Shown piece by piece: positions 25,721 through 36,200 of a stretch of DNA of 47,243 nt. The notes beneath the pieces are model-generated. The model ran no database searches. It was not told the DNA's origin and worked only from the letters and a program-made list of their open reading frames with translations. Each line of letters begins with the position of its first letter. Position 1 is the first letter of the stretch. Source of the stretch: Pelargonium tetragonum (taxonomy: Eukaryota > Streptophyta > Magnoliopsida > Geraniales > Geraniaceae). The stretch is taken from contig JAYMTL010000150.1 of NCBI GenBank assembly GCA_036897445.1, forward strand, positions 1 through 47,243. The letters run 5' to 3'. A program made the translations under genes and the position numbers.

Positions 25721-27280
25721 AAAGCATTTTATACTAAGAAAATAGACTTGGATGCATCTGGATTTACTACCAAAAATTCCCGTAAATTTTATCTATAACA
25801 TATTATACAATTAGAGGGGTTCCTGGGCTTTTCGTTTTAAAAAAGAAAGAGTTTCCTTAAAAAGCTGGGAGATCTAATCGAGTCACATAAATGTAATAAT
25901 TAGAACCTAATATAACTAAGAAATTTCCAATCCTTGGTTAATACTAATATCCTTTGTAAAAACATCTATAAAAAGAGGGGGAGTCCCTTAGGTAGAAATG
26001 CGTAAGTAAAACTGAGTTAAGGGTCTTCTTTTTCTGGATACTGCTAGCTAGAGGCTCAAGAATGCGAGACTTCTGCATTAAAGCTTCAGTGCGTGCCTAA
26101 TTCTACAGCTTTACCAGCCCTCGACTTTTTGTTTAGCTCAAAAATGTTACTTATTACCAAATTCAGGATTTCTTCTTTAATATTAATGAACTTACTGGGG
26201 TAACTCATATTTTAGCTCTCTAGTCTACACAAGAAGAAACAAGGCATTTTAGTACTAGAATACTTGGCAAATTTGGTTAGATAAAGATTAAAAGGGCAAA
26301 ATTCCTGGGTGTTAAATCTAAGTAAAGGAATCCAGGTGTCTGAAAAGATTGAGGGGGCTATTACTACACTAAGAAATTAGGATCCTTTTCCCGTACCCCT
26401 TAAGAGCCTTTATCAGGGTTCCCTTTTATTATATTAACTTCTTATCTCTTATCCTAGGTAAGCGCTACAGTGAATGTCAGAAATCTTTGGAAGGATACGA
26501 AAAATTCCTACTTTTAAGAGGTACTCCTAAAAAACTAAGAAACTCTTGAAGGGCTCCTACTAAGCTAAGAGGCTTTATAGGAATTACAGGATATTACAAA
26601 CTTATTAAGTATGTAAGAAGTTACTATAGTATAAGGTTTTAGTTGTTTCAGGGATATACTTCCTTCCTGTTTGTTATTGGGAACACTGAAGCGAGCGAAA
26701 ACTTATAAACGGATATTAGTATTTAGAAAGTTATAGTTATGCTGATGTCAAATTTTTGCAATAGCTTGATTTTTCCTGGCGTTGAAAACGCTTCTTTAAA
26801 AGTTACACCCAGTAAAAAAATTGCTGGGCCCTAAAGTTCCCTTTACCTGTACTTACATAAACTTCCTTATCAGACTCTAAAAAAGCTAAGGAATAGCTAT
26901 CTAGTGTACTTGCTACTTAAGAATATTTACTATATTTATTTAAGAATACTAAATTGCCAAAGTAAAAGCTTCAAGAGAACCTTAGTAATAACCCACACTC
27001 ACAGGAGAGTAAACCTGTCTTCCTCTTGTATTGTACACAGCTAGACTCTGTTAAGGGCATTAGGGCTACTATTGTATACAAAAGAGTGATAGTTTTACAT
27101 TGTTATATTATATTAGCGCCTTAAAAACTGGAGCTCCAGGCGAGTATATTCGTAGTGATAGCTTACTCTAGTCTGAATTATATTATTCTGTTATACCATA
27201 CCAAAGCAAATCTATAAGGGCTCGCAATACTTATTTATGGTATACAGGGAATTCCTAATAAAAACCCTTTGAAATGAACC
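25721..27280 (+). mobile_element. Ty3/Gypsy retrotransposon fossil, reverse transcriptase to RNase H part
   Basis: This is the remains of a plus-strand Ty3/Gypsy pol region. Three short peptides read directly from the sequence fall in family order. TKKIDLDASGFTT (25733-25771) resembles the reverse transcriptase F-[ST]-K-[IL]-D-L entry motif. GIQVSEKIEGAI (26327-26362) resembles the G-I-x-V-D-P-x-K-I-x-A-I stretch after the palm. LRGFIGITGYY (26565-26597) is almost the consensus LRGFLGLTGYY at the reverse transcriptase/RNase H connection, in the style of chromoviruses. Weaker RNase H-like resemblance continues to about 27.25 kb. The copy is broken many times over (well over ten breaks) and is not functional. 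Spacing between motifs is looser than in intact relatives, so rearrangement or inserted sequence is likely. Integrase and both LTRs were not found. The decay implies an old insertion that was then mutated in a RIP-like way. Family assignment rests on these motifs; the ends are only the limits of what I can recognise. Confidence 0.8.
27128..27139. repeat. 12-bp perfect palindrome
   Basis: CTGGAGCTCCAG is self-complementary. It is one example of the near-palindromic GG..CC islands scattered through the AT-rich blocks. Confidence 0.6.
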
Positions 27281-29950
27281 TCCTGTGACTGCCATCGGTT
27301 CAAGTATACTAGATAGTTTAAAAGAGGAGATACACAGGAATCTAATAGGTCTCTAAAATCCTGAAGAGTACTTACTACACTTCGCCTGTAAAGAAAGCTT
27401 TGATTTAATTCAATAATCCAAAAAAGCAAAATCTCAGAAAATATAGGGTTTACTAATTCCTTAGTTCAGGTAAGAACCTTTGCGCTAAAGCTTGTGTTTT
27501 ATGCTTTTTTTTACTTTTTTAAAATTTTTAAGTTAAGGAGCTTAATTAAAAATGCTTGGTACAGGATACTCCTCTTTATATGGAAGTTATTCCTAGAATA
27601 AGTAATAGAGGCTCTTCTTTAGTTTTAGTAGTTACCCAAGTTTCGTATTCTAGCCGATTTCCAACTCTTTAGAGGATAAAGTACTATTTATCAGTTGAAA
27701 TATACTTGGGTTTATAATTATAACCAGAAATCCTAGTGTGGGCAGCTGCGTTCTATTGAGGCGTTCCCAGGGTACTCCGACGGAAGTACGAGATTCTATT
27801 ATCCTAAGGAAAAGTTTTTTAGATCTTGTAAGCGAACTAAATCACTTAGATAAAGAACTTAACTCCACTCCACTCTTAAAGCAATCGAAGTTAGGAAACT
27901 CCTTGGATATACTTATTACTTATCATGCAACGCTGGTAATAAACTTTCTACTTGAAATAAAGAATACAGGTTCAAAAACTCCGAGTCCCCTAATACTACA
28001 AGAATAAAAGTGGGGTTACAAGTCTCTCAAGATAAGACCCACACTTTCTAAGTATTAAAGCACTTCTTTTTTCAAGAGGCTACTACAAATCTTAGGATCA
28101 AATCCTAGAAAAGTTTTTTTAAGAAACTTGGTTATTGGAATAAAAAAAGGAAAAGGGAGCAGTGCCTATAAATCTTATAAAGTGGGTAAGGACCCGTTTT
28201 AAGAGGGAAACCCTATCTGTTTGTTTCTTACTATATCCAGGAAAAGTATCCTCATTTTTTTAAGAGTACCTGGGAAAAGAATATTCGAAGGGGTAAATAG
28301 AAAGATATTTTAAGGAATGTCTATGTTGTTCCGTATTGCTTACTTATTCCGGTACCCTTAATCTAGAACTAGACTACTAGAAGAAAAAGTCTTCTGTTTC
28401 GGAAAAGCCTTTATAAAATCTAGGGTAGTGGGCTATTCAATCCGTTTTTTACTCGAATTTCTTAGTCTTTATTAGAGGTTTACTTAAGGAGAGGGGGTAT
28501 ATAAGGATCCTTGGTTTTTTAAGTTGTTTAAGAGGATATAAAGGAGAGGTTTTTTTAGGTTAGCCTTTTAAATCACGTCAAATCCCTGTATCCAAAATGA
28601 GGATTCTTGCCACCCATTGAAATAGAGAAGATTAGTAAAAAGTAAAAGAGATTCTATTCCACTTAGTAAACGGTCATATAGTAAAACCGGGTATCCCACT
28701 AAAATCAAAGAGCAAAAAGTATGTTAAGAAAAGTTTTTGATCTCTACTCTAAACCCTGAATTGGTAATCCAAGTTTGATAAAGCAATTACTACGTGAGTT
28801 ACATAAATAGAATTATTATACAAACAAAAGGATCCAGTGCAAGCGTTAAAAATAAGTCCAAACAAGCAAGTAGGAAATAAGAGTTGTAGATAAAGAAATA
28901 GGTTTCATCCGCAGTATCTTTAATAGATATAGATTGAAATCTCAGGGACTTCCTGGAACATCCTTTAATTTAAGGGGATACCCTCTTGGGAGCCATACCC
29001 CTTTACTTAATAAGAGTTATCCGGTTTATAGTCCATATTTTTTAGCTGTACTTGGTTTTCGACAAAAATGGAATTTAGAAAAAAGGGGAGAACTGCTCCT
29101 GCATTCATCGTTGACAAGACATCTGGGAGGCTTCTCTTACAATAAACAGAGGTATAAAAAAGTAAATAGACACAACCTGGAGTAACTGGAATTGAAGGCC
29201 CAGTATTAGCCCAGTCTCGAATTTGGGTGCATCCTTATTTTCCAAGAAGTGTATGAAGCAGTAGCTAAAGTTGTCTTTACTTTATAAGTATTCCTGTACA
29301 ATTTCTATTTTGAAACAGGGCCCTTGTTATCACAGTCACTTAGTGATGTATAATATAGGGAACTTCTTGATTTTAGAATTCAGCACCCATAACTTAAGGA
29401 AACGGGGGTTCACGACGAATGATACAAGACTTTTATAATAATAGGAGCTGAGGTTAGGTGTTAATAATGTAATTTATAGGAAATTTTAACCAAAGTTCGG
29501 CCTTAGAGAGAAGAGAGTTAGACTTCCTTGCTGAGTTTACAAGAGGTTTCCTTTAATTCGGACCTAATTTCAAGGAACTTGCTTTATTCCGATATTTTTA
29601 ATCCGTTCCTTGAGTCAGTGTCCCCCAGTTTTTTCCTAAAGTGTTTACCCGACTAAAGCGGATAAAATAACTCTACTAGACTAGTACTAGAACTCAGGGT
29701 CTTTATCCTTTTAATAGGAAACTCCTTACTTTTCGGGCACTTAGACTGAGGAATCTGATAAATATCTTTCTTCTAAACTCCTTTATATATAGTACAGGAA
29801 CTCATGTCTAGGGCTCTTCCCCTACCTTTTTGAGTACTAGCCCGTTTTAAGAAATCCAATAAGTATTTACCTAACTCTATTCTAGGAAAGACTACTGCTA
29901 CCCTGTTCGTAGCTTTTTTATTACATTTTGCCTATTTTTTTAATTAGATT
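27281..29950. other. AT-rich gene-free block, possible downstream part of the Gypsy fossil
   Basis: In a Gypsy element of this orientation, integrase and the 3' LTR would follow the RNase H, so this is where they would be expected. I could not find the integrase HHCC finger, the catalytic region or a chromodomain with any confidence. Open frames at 27738-28007 and 28934-29185 (about 80-90 codons) have ordinary amino-acid composition but no domain I recognise. The texture remains TpA-rich with G/C islands. The block ends where repeat family R1 begins. Confidence 0.4.
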
Positions 29951-30059
29951 TTATTTAATTGCTTACTCTAAAAGGAAGGCTTAAGTAAGAGAGAATAAAG
30001 GCAAGGCTTCCCTTACTATAATAACTAATTAAAGTAGATTAAAGAGTAACTTACTATAC

Positions 30060-30805
30060 TACAATAACAAAAAGTACAGTAGCTTAGCTCCAATAGGTAC
30101 AGGCAAGAATAAGCTACAAAAATGTAGTAACTACAAAAGCTACGAACCATAACAAGAGTGCATAGCTCTTACTCCTACTAAGAAATTAGGTCTAGCTATG
30201 GTACAGATACTGCGGAAAAGGATAGCTCCTAATACAAGTCTGGCAAGTCAACAATTGCTCAAATAAAACAAGCAAGTCAATGGATCAATAGGAATAGAAA
30301 AACAAAGCTGCTAGGCCATAAGAATCATAAGGTGGGTATTATTTCATTTCTAATCTAAGGAATCTGGATTCTTTTTCTCAGCTTTTGTGAAAGTCAAAAC
30401 TCTTTAAATATCTAAGATTTTATTACGCAAATTCGGTTTAAATATTATAAAGAGTGAGAAATCGGGGACTGTTGGAAGTCAAAGTCCTGCTAAAAAGGAG
30501 TTTTCCGGCAAATGAAGTGAAAGTTTTTTCTTTGTCTTTAGTGTAAGTCTGTACACTATGTATACTATCCTGAGTTAATCTTCCTTGCTAACGCTACAGT
30601 CGGTAAGAAGGACGTATCTCTAATCTTTAGAAGGTTTGTATCCTCCTTGCGGATAAGCGCAGCGAACTGGAGGGATCTTATCCTTAACAACTGTAATACA
30701 TCTAACTGTCCGTGTCCTCAGCTTACGGGTATAAAGTCAATCCTGTAGCCAATAGCTTTATACTATAGTAAAGTAAGTCATCAGAAGGTAATGTAATTAA
30801 TTAAG
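30060..30805 (-). repeat. Repeat family R1, minus-strand unit
   Basis: Read on the minus strand this is an R1 unit. The GC-richer anchor appears on the plus strand at 30580-30610 as the complement (gctaacgctacagtcggtaa), matching CCGACTGTAACGTAGTAAAGG in the 46.66 kb unit. Flanking words also match: tacactat..tatactat just left of the anchor corresponds to the complement of 46690-46715. The family edge word GTAATGTAATTAA is at 30788-30800. The purine-rich part at 30100-30330 (tacagatactg, caagcaagtcaat) corresponds to the complement of the pyrimidine tract of plus-strand units. The unit is diverged, with no coding capacity seen. The family is not one I can name. Confidence 0.6.
30641..30683. 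repeat. Interlocked inverted repeats in a GC-richer patch
   Basis: CCTCC (30642-30646) pairs with GGAGG (30669-30673), and GGATAAG (30651-30657) pairs with CTTATCC (30677-30683). The two hairpins overlap, so they would be alternatives to each other, or would form a pseudoknot-like pairing in RNA. The patch lies inside the minus-strand R1 unit and contains gcgcagcgaactgg, unusual GC-rich wording for this window. Confidence 0.45.
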
Positions 30806-32630
30806 TAACCTTTTCCTTTTAGGAGAAGTTAGGTTTTTGTTATTGGAAGAGTCGGTAAAGGGGTTGCTCTTAAGTTCTTCTGTTTCCTAAAGGCAGTTAT
30901 CTTCCCGATCCCGTAAAGTATTTAGTATAAGAGCTCGCCGGGTCTATAAAGGGGCAAAGGTATTCGAAATTAGCTCTTAGGGATTCTTTTATAACTAAGC
31001 AAAACGGGATAGAAAACGTAAGCAATTCAATAATGTAAATATTGGCTCTAAGAGTTTCTTTGGTCTAAGCCTTACAGGACACCTAAAATGAAACTTTTGA
31101 AAACTCTATAATTTAGGGACCCGTAGAAATAGATGTTTTTCTATATACTTTCTCGCGAGGAGCCCCCTAAAGTAGGTAACGCACTAGCTTTTAATATTAC
31201 AATGCATAGGTTCAAACCGACAGTTACTATTAGATTATGAGGTAACGCAGTCCCTGTTTAAGTTGCTTATCAGATCATGATTAGTCTCTATTTTTTCCTT
31301 GAAGCAAATCACATTAAAATTTTAGATTATACTAATATAGTTCTTAATATTTAGCAGGTAACGTAGTTAAGTTAGTTAAATCAAAATTTTCAATTAAAAG
31401 AAGCCGCAGTGTAACTCGTTAAAATACCTCGTACCCTTAGTGCAGCTTTTGTAAAGTTTAGGTCATATTCTAACTGCTCAGGCTTTTTACAAATACACTT
31501 CTAATAAAAGAAATTCAATACTTAAAAGTCACACTATAAAATATCCGGTTATTAAGACACTAAGCTTAACAGGCTAAAATCTCGTTACTAATACTAATAA
31601 AAAACGACCCGTTGATAAAAAAAGTCTTAAACAGTTCCATTTAAAGCGCGCCCACTTTTGTATATAATTTATTTAACCGGAGTCTCTGAATGAAGTTTAA
31701 GACTCTTACTTTTTAAAGGATTGAAAGCTACACTATAAATAAGTCAAAAGGTTCTTAGAGAAATCTCAGTTAAGAGTAGGTTAAATCAAGGGCCGCTTAT
31801 ATGAAAGGGCAGGGTTCAAAAGCAATAGTTACTGCCAGGTGTATCCTAACTAGGCATCTAGATCAAAATGTACGTAAGCTTTTTGAGATCCTTAAATTAA
31901 TTAATATAATACTACTTTACACGGGCGCTAAACTATTTAAGTCTAATACTAGAACTTAAATATTGTCTTAATTAGAAATTGGAATTATCTGAGATCTTGT
32001 TTTAAACGAGTGTCCTTATTAATTTCTTGTTATACTTTATTAAGTTCGTTTTGTAATAATTTTGTTTTGACCGATGCCTAAGCGGCGGAATGATAAATAT
32101 AAAGCTAAGGAAAGCTTTTTAGTGTAAAGTTTACTGTATCAGCACTCCGTAATCCAAGCAGTCAAGTATTAATTAGATGTTTGGTTTTCCCTTCAGCAGT
32201 ACTCGTAATTCCATATAGAATTCAAAAAGGACTCTAATTTGTGCAATTATAGAAGCCGTATCTAGATTCTATTTCTGTAGGGAATATTTAATGTTTAGTT
32301 TAATAAAATGAAAGGGTATTCGATTGTATACTTTAATATGTTTGTAAAACTAAGTAAGACTTAAGGGACTCCAAATTTATTTGGAGTATTCTTGATAAGT
32401 GTTTACGGTTCGTCTATAGATTCCTTAGATTCATTTTCTAACAAATTACTAAATATATTTAATAAGAGACTACATCTTATTAATGTAAATAGAGGAAATC
32501 TTTCTTTTGTTTAAATTATCTTATCTTTCTAAAGTAAAGAAGAGAAGAAAAAAGAGAAGGTTTATTAGCTTTAGTTGCTTGTTCGTTAAATTGAGAAGAT
32601 ATATAGAATAGCGGACTACTTTTTTTGTGA
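30806..32630. other. Mixed repeat-derived block without genes
   Basis: No open frame of note is present. The block carries scattered words that resemble R1 pieces, such as gaggtaacgcag (31239-31250), caggtaacgtagttaag (31356-31372) and ccgatgcctaagcggcgg near 32070. None is a clear unit. An imperfect palindrome ACTCCAAAT-TT-ATTTGGAGT lies at 32368-32387. The rest is AT-rich, RIP-like sequence. Confidence 0.4.
32368..32387. repeat. 9-bp inverted repeat with 2-nt spacer
   Basis: The arms ACTCCAAAT and ATTTGGAGT are exact complements separated by TT. This is another near-palindromic G/C-island structure, with no evident function. Confidence 0.6.
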
Positions 32631-32639
32631 AAAGGATGA

Positions 32640-33030
32640 TAATACGGGTATCTCCCTTACTAAGAGAGGTAGTATAGCTCATGATAAGAGTACTGCTAAG
32701 ACTTAGACAGCTATGATATAGAGTATTACAAGGACTAAGAAAGAAGGCTCTAAGGTTAGGTATGAAGGTTTAAGAGAGAGGCAAGGCTCGTGGGAGAGGT
32801 ACGACTAAGAAGGTAGGTCTAGCTAGTCGAAAACCTTTTATGGGTAAAAGTTTGGTACAGATACAGAAAGAAGCTCTTAATCTTAAGAAAATGTCGGTTC
32901 TTATCCTTTTGTTTTGTCATTTTGCTCTCCTGAGAGCTATATTAAGGAATATCATAAAGTCACAATTCTTAGAGCTTTATTTGAACCTTTTCTTGCCGAA
33001 TGTGCTAGCACACCCCAGTCCTGCCTTGAT
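32640..33030 (-). repeat. Purine-rich segment, probable minus-strand R1 fragment
   Basis: The plus strand is purine-rich (ggtacgactaagaagg, ggtacagatacagaaagaag). The word tacagatacagaaag matches the complement of the R1 pyrimidine tract near 46845-46860 and the purine segment near 30207. No anchor sequence is visible, so this is a partial unit. A 64-codon open frame with an ATG at 32840 crosses it without a recognisable domain. Confidence 0.4.
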
Positions 33031-34080
33031 TTAATATAAAGGATTTTCTCCTGTGACAGTTTACTACTTATTTTATTCCGATATAAATATTAATGCTTTT
33101 AATCAGATATTCCTCCGTATTTTGACTTCCTACATATCCCTATAAAACACCTTTTCGGAGCGCTCCTGTGCTTGATATTCAAAAAGATTTGACTTAGTTC
33201 TTAAAAAACAAGAATTATTGTATTTTAGGTAAGTTTTATATACAATCTCCTCTATTAGCTATTAGAAATTTTGGGAATTCCTAGTGTATCCATATTGTTA
33301 CTTTAAGAAGACTTGAAAAAGGTATCGAAGATAATAGTACAACTCTGTAAATGACAAACCCTTTCTATACTTCTAGGGTACACAAAGCCCTTGAATTTCA
33401 TATGAAGCTAGAGAAAAGCTCAGCCTTATCCTAATAAGATAAGCGGAAACCCCTTAAGTTATTGACACCCACTTTACCTCGTATAATTAACTAGTTCTAC
33501 TACAAGCTTTGGTTCCAAGCTTCCTCTAACAATTCGAATGGTCTAACCTCTCCACAGTCCACGATTAAACCCGTGTCTCTTTTAGAGAGAAGGCTACCCC
33601 TAAAAATTCATACAAAATCAATCCCTTGAAAGGAGTTTCCTACTTGATGTAAAGAAAAGCCCTTAGTGGTGCAGGCTCAGATAAAGGCTTCTGACCGATC
33701 CTGGAGTTTAGTAAGAGTTACTGGAAAATGTAGGAAACGGAAATCCTAAGCTCCTAAAGGACCCTCCGATAATACCTAAAAAAGCAAGGCAGGGGTTTGC
33801 ATTAAGTCATAAGTCCTCATGGTATTGAATACAAAGTCTCTTACTCTGTAAATCCGGGAAAGATTTATCAAGGAACACAATAAGCTATCCTTTCCCTCAC
33901 TTAATTCATGTACATAATTAATTAAAATTTCTACTTGGGTTCACTTACAATTTGAGATAACCCCTTCTTGTAGAGGACTCGCAGGTATATTTGGGGTATA
34001 GCTAAATGAGAAACACTCGCAAATTCCTGAATAAGGATTCTTCTTTATCTTTTTAAACTTTAATGTTTCAAGTAAGAGTA
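33031..34080. other. AT-rich gene-free block
   Basis: No gene or repeat boundary is seen. The sequence resembles the RIP-like blocks elsewhere, with many CTT/AAG words and G/C islands (gaatttca, ggagtttcc). Origin unknown. Confidence 0.45.
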
Positions 34081-34200
34081 AGGGAAGCAGTAGGAGTACT
34101 ATGCTTATAGGCTGCTATACCTGTCTTATGGGTTTATGTAGCTATTAAGTATAATATTCTATAGGCAGTGTGCGGGTAATAATAGTCTAATTCTGTTTGC

Positions 34201-34720
34201 TTAATTGCATTACCTCAGTGCGCTATGTCTTTATCGCTATGGAGCGTTGAAGCCTTGTAGTAGCCTGAGTACGTCTATATTCCCGACCAGAACGTGAGGT
34301 AATGCGTAGTATTAACAGTTACCTGATTGTGTGTGCATGCACAGCCATCTACATCTTTTTCTGACCTGGATTCTTTGCTTTCTGACTTCCTTTCTTCTTT
34401 TGTTTTTTATTTGTTGTTACTTGTTGCCTTATCTTTCCTTCTTGACCTATACCTCTTAATCGACTTCTTTCTTCTTGACTTTGTTATCTTTGTTGACTTA
34501 GATTTTTGCTTTACTCTTCTTAGTTTGTTAGGAGCTGCTATACCCTTCCTTTTAGTAAGAGAGAAGAAGGATTTCTATTTATAAATAGTTATAAATAGGG
34601 ATTGTCTTATGGGGCTAGGCTAGCTAGGGTGCTTGTAGCTAGTTGTTACTTATAATCTTAATGGGTTATAGCTTCTTATTTATATTCTGCCTTATTGTTT
34701 AAGGGTATATTGGTTCTAAT
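34201..34720 (+). repeat. Repeat family R1, plus-strand unit A
   Basis: The unit opens with TTAATTGCATTACCTC (34201-34216). The inverted match GAGGTAATGC lies at 34296-34305, just after the anchor (TTCCCGACCAGAACG, 34280-34294), so the first 110 bases have inverted ends. Shared words between the ends include atgtctttatcg and gaagcctt. About 65 bp after the anchor a pyrimidine-rich tract begins (catctacatcttttt) and runs to about 34545; on the other strand it would read as lysine/arginine-rich codons. The unit then continues gtcttatggggctagg into the next copy. No coding function is claimed. Confidence 0.65.
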
Positions 34721-35320
34721 TGCTTTAAGAGATGTTACTCATTGTCTTATGTCTTTATCATTTGGGAGTGTGGAAACTTAATAGGTATAGGATAGTGTCT
34801 TCTCTTACCGACTGAAGCGTCTAGCGAGAGAGGGCTTATTCCCATAGTTTCTAGAACATGTATAGAGCCTCTATGACACCAACTGACTTTGACTTACTTG
34901 TTTCTTCCTTTTTATTTGTTAGAGTTAGAGTCTGTTTTATCATAGCTATAGGAGCTTTAAGAGAAGCTAGAGATATGCCTATAACTGTCCTCGTTGGAGC
35001 TAGATTCCTCCCTCCCTTATTCTTGTTCTGGGTTACTGACTCTGTACCTAGTGTATTAGCTTAAAGATTATAATAGTAATTATAGTAATTAAGTAGTTAG
35101 ATTATAGTAGTTTCTGTATTATAGTTTAATAGTTTATATATGTTATTAGTATTCTATATAGTGTACTTATTTTATATTTAAGTTCTTTATTATTGTTCTT
35201 ATATCTAGATGGTAATAAATAGTTAAAGGTAGATAGTCTATATAGGTTATAATAGCTTATAAATGGGTATTCTATAGGTTAGTATAAGGTAAATAAGGTA
35301 ATGTATATGGGTTCTAATGT
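34721..35320 (+). repeat. Repeat family R1, plus-strand unit B
   Basis: This unit aligns with unit A: tgtcttatgtctttatc (34742-34758), a shared stretch around gtgtggaaacttaatagg, the anchor ACCGACTGAAGCGTCTAGCG at 34807-34826, then after about 70 bp a pyrimidine tract (gactttgacttacttg). The later part has gctataggagc wording and a T/A-rich tail (35060-35320). Spacing from the previous anchor is about 525 bp, so A and B look like tandem copies. Confidence 0.65.
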
Positions 35321-35930
35321 CAGTTATATTACTCTTGTCTTCTGTGGTTATCGTTAATGAGTAGGAAGCTTAGAGGGAACATGAGATGGTCTCTACTCCC
35401 GACTGAAGGGAAACGAAGGGAGGTTATATTCCCGTAAGTATCTAGAGTAAGTACATTAGCACATTAGAATACCCCATCTACAGATTCTTCTTTGTTTTAC
35501 TTTGCCTTTGTTGTTGTTGCTTTCTTTTCTGCTTGTTTCTTCCTTTTTATTTGCTTTACTTTCTTAGATTAAAAGAGTCTATTTATTATTAGATTAGGAA
35601 GGAGGCTAAGCGCTAAGCTAAGGAAGGATAAGAGATAGGAGAGGAATAACTAATAGGGTAAGAGAGAATGCTTTATGGGGCTAGGGGCTAGAGTGAGGTG
35701 CTCTTACTGTTGCTAATGTAGCTTGTTGTTACTTGTTCTAGATTCTGTATTCTCTGTATTAGAGGAGCTAGAGCGATTAGAGCTAAGGCTAGAGCTGTAT
35801 TCCTTTATTGTAGCCTGTCTTATTAGTTTACTGTCATAGCTTATTAATATTGTCTTATATTCTTTTTCTATTTTATAGTTTTGTATTTATATTAAGTTAC
35901 TTTTGTAGAATAGATAGTATTATAGGGAGT
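35321..35930 (+). repeat. Repeat family R1, plus-strand unit C
   Basis: The anchor is CCCGACTGAAGGGAAACGAA (35398-35417), preceded by a match to units A and B (tggttatcgttaatgagtagg). A pyrimidine tract follows at 35484-35570. Further on, ctttatggggctaggggctag (35670-35690) aligns with cttatggggctaggctagc in unit A near 34606, which confirms that the homology spans most of the unit. The anchor-to-anchor distance from B is about 590 bp. Confidence 0.65.
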
Positions 35931-35989
35931 CCTATTGTTAAAGGGAGATTCCTCTTATTTTTGTTATTGCTACAGAGAGGAGTTTACCT

Positions 35990-36200
35990 TTCTATACTAT
36001 TTTGAGGGAGTTATTCTTCCCAACGGAAGAGCCCCGAAGAAGGGTCAGGTATCGCAGATAAGAAAGCTACAGGGTATTATAGCTAAGAGGTTAAGCAGGC
36101 ATAAGATACAGACTAAGAAGATAGCTACGAATAATAACAAGGTTGGATCGGGGAAAGGAAGTAAGCATAAAAGACAGAATAAGACTAAGGGTTAGGCTCT
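35990..36200 (-). repeat. Inverted R1 segment next to the direct array
   Basis: Plus-strand 36045-36072 (gtatcgcagataagaaagct at its centre) matches the reverse complement of 46811-46840 in nearly every base. The strand asymmetry flips here: the plus strand is purine-rich, whereas it is pyrimidine-rich in units A to C. The piece is therefore an R1 tract in inverted orientation, tail-to-tail with the array at 34.2-35.9 kb. An 86-codon lysine/arginine-rich open frame (35935-36195, non-ATG start) is a by-product of the purine-rich strand rather than a convincing gene. Confidence 0.55.

Noticed and set aside
34327-34584. Hydrophobic Leu/Phe/Asp-rich open frame resembling a membrane protein
   Set aside because: The composition is produced by the pyrimidine-rich tract of repeat R1, and it recurs as non-open sequence in the other units.
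35935-36195. Lysine/arginine-rich open frame resembling a basic DNA-binding tail
   Set aside because: It has a non-ATG start. The purine-rich strand of an inverted R1 segment explains the composition.
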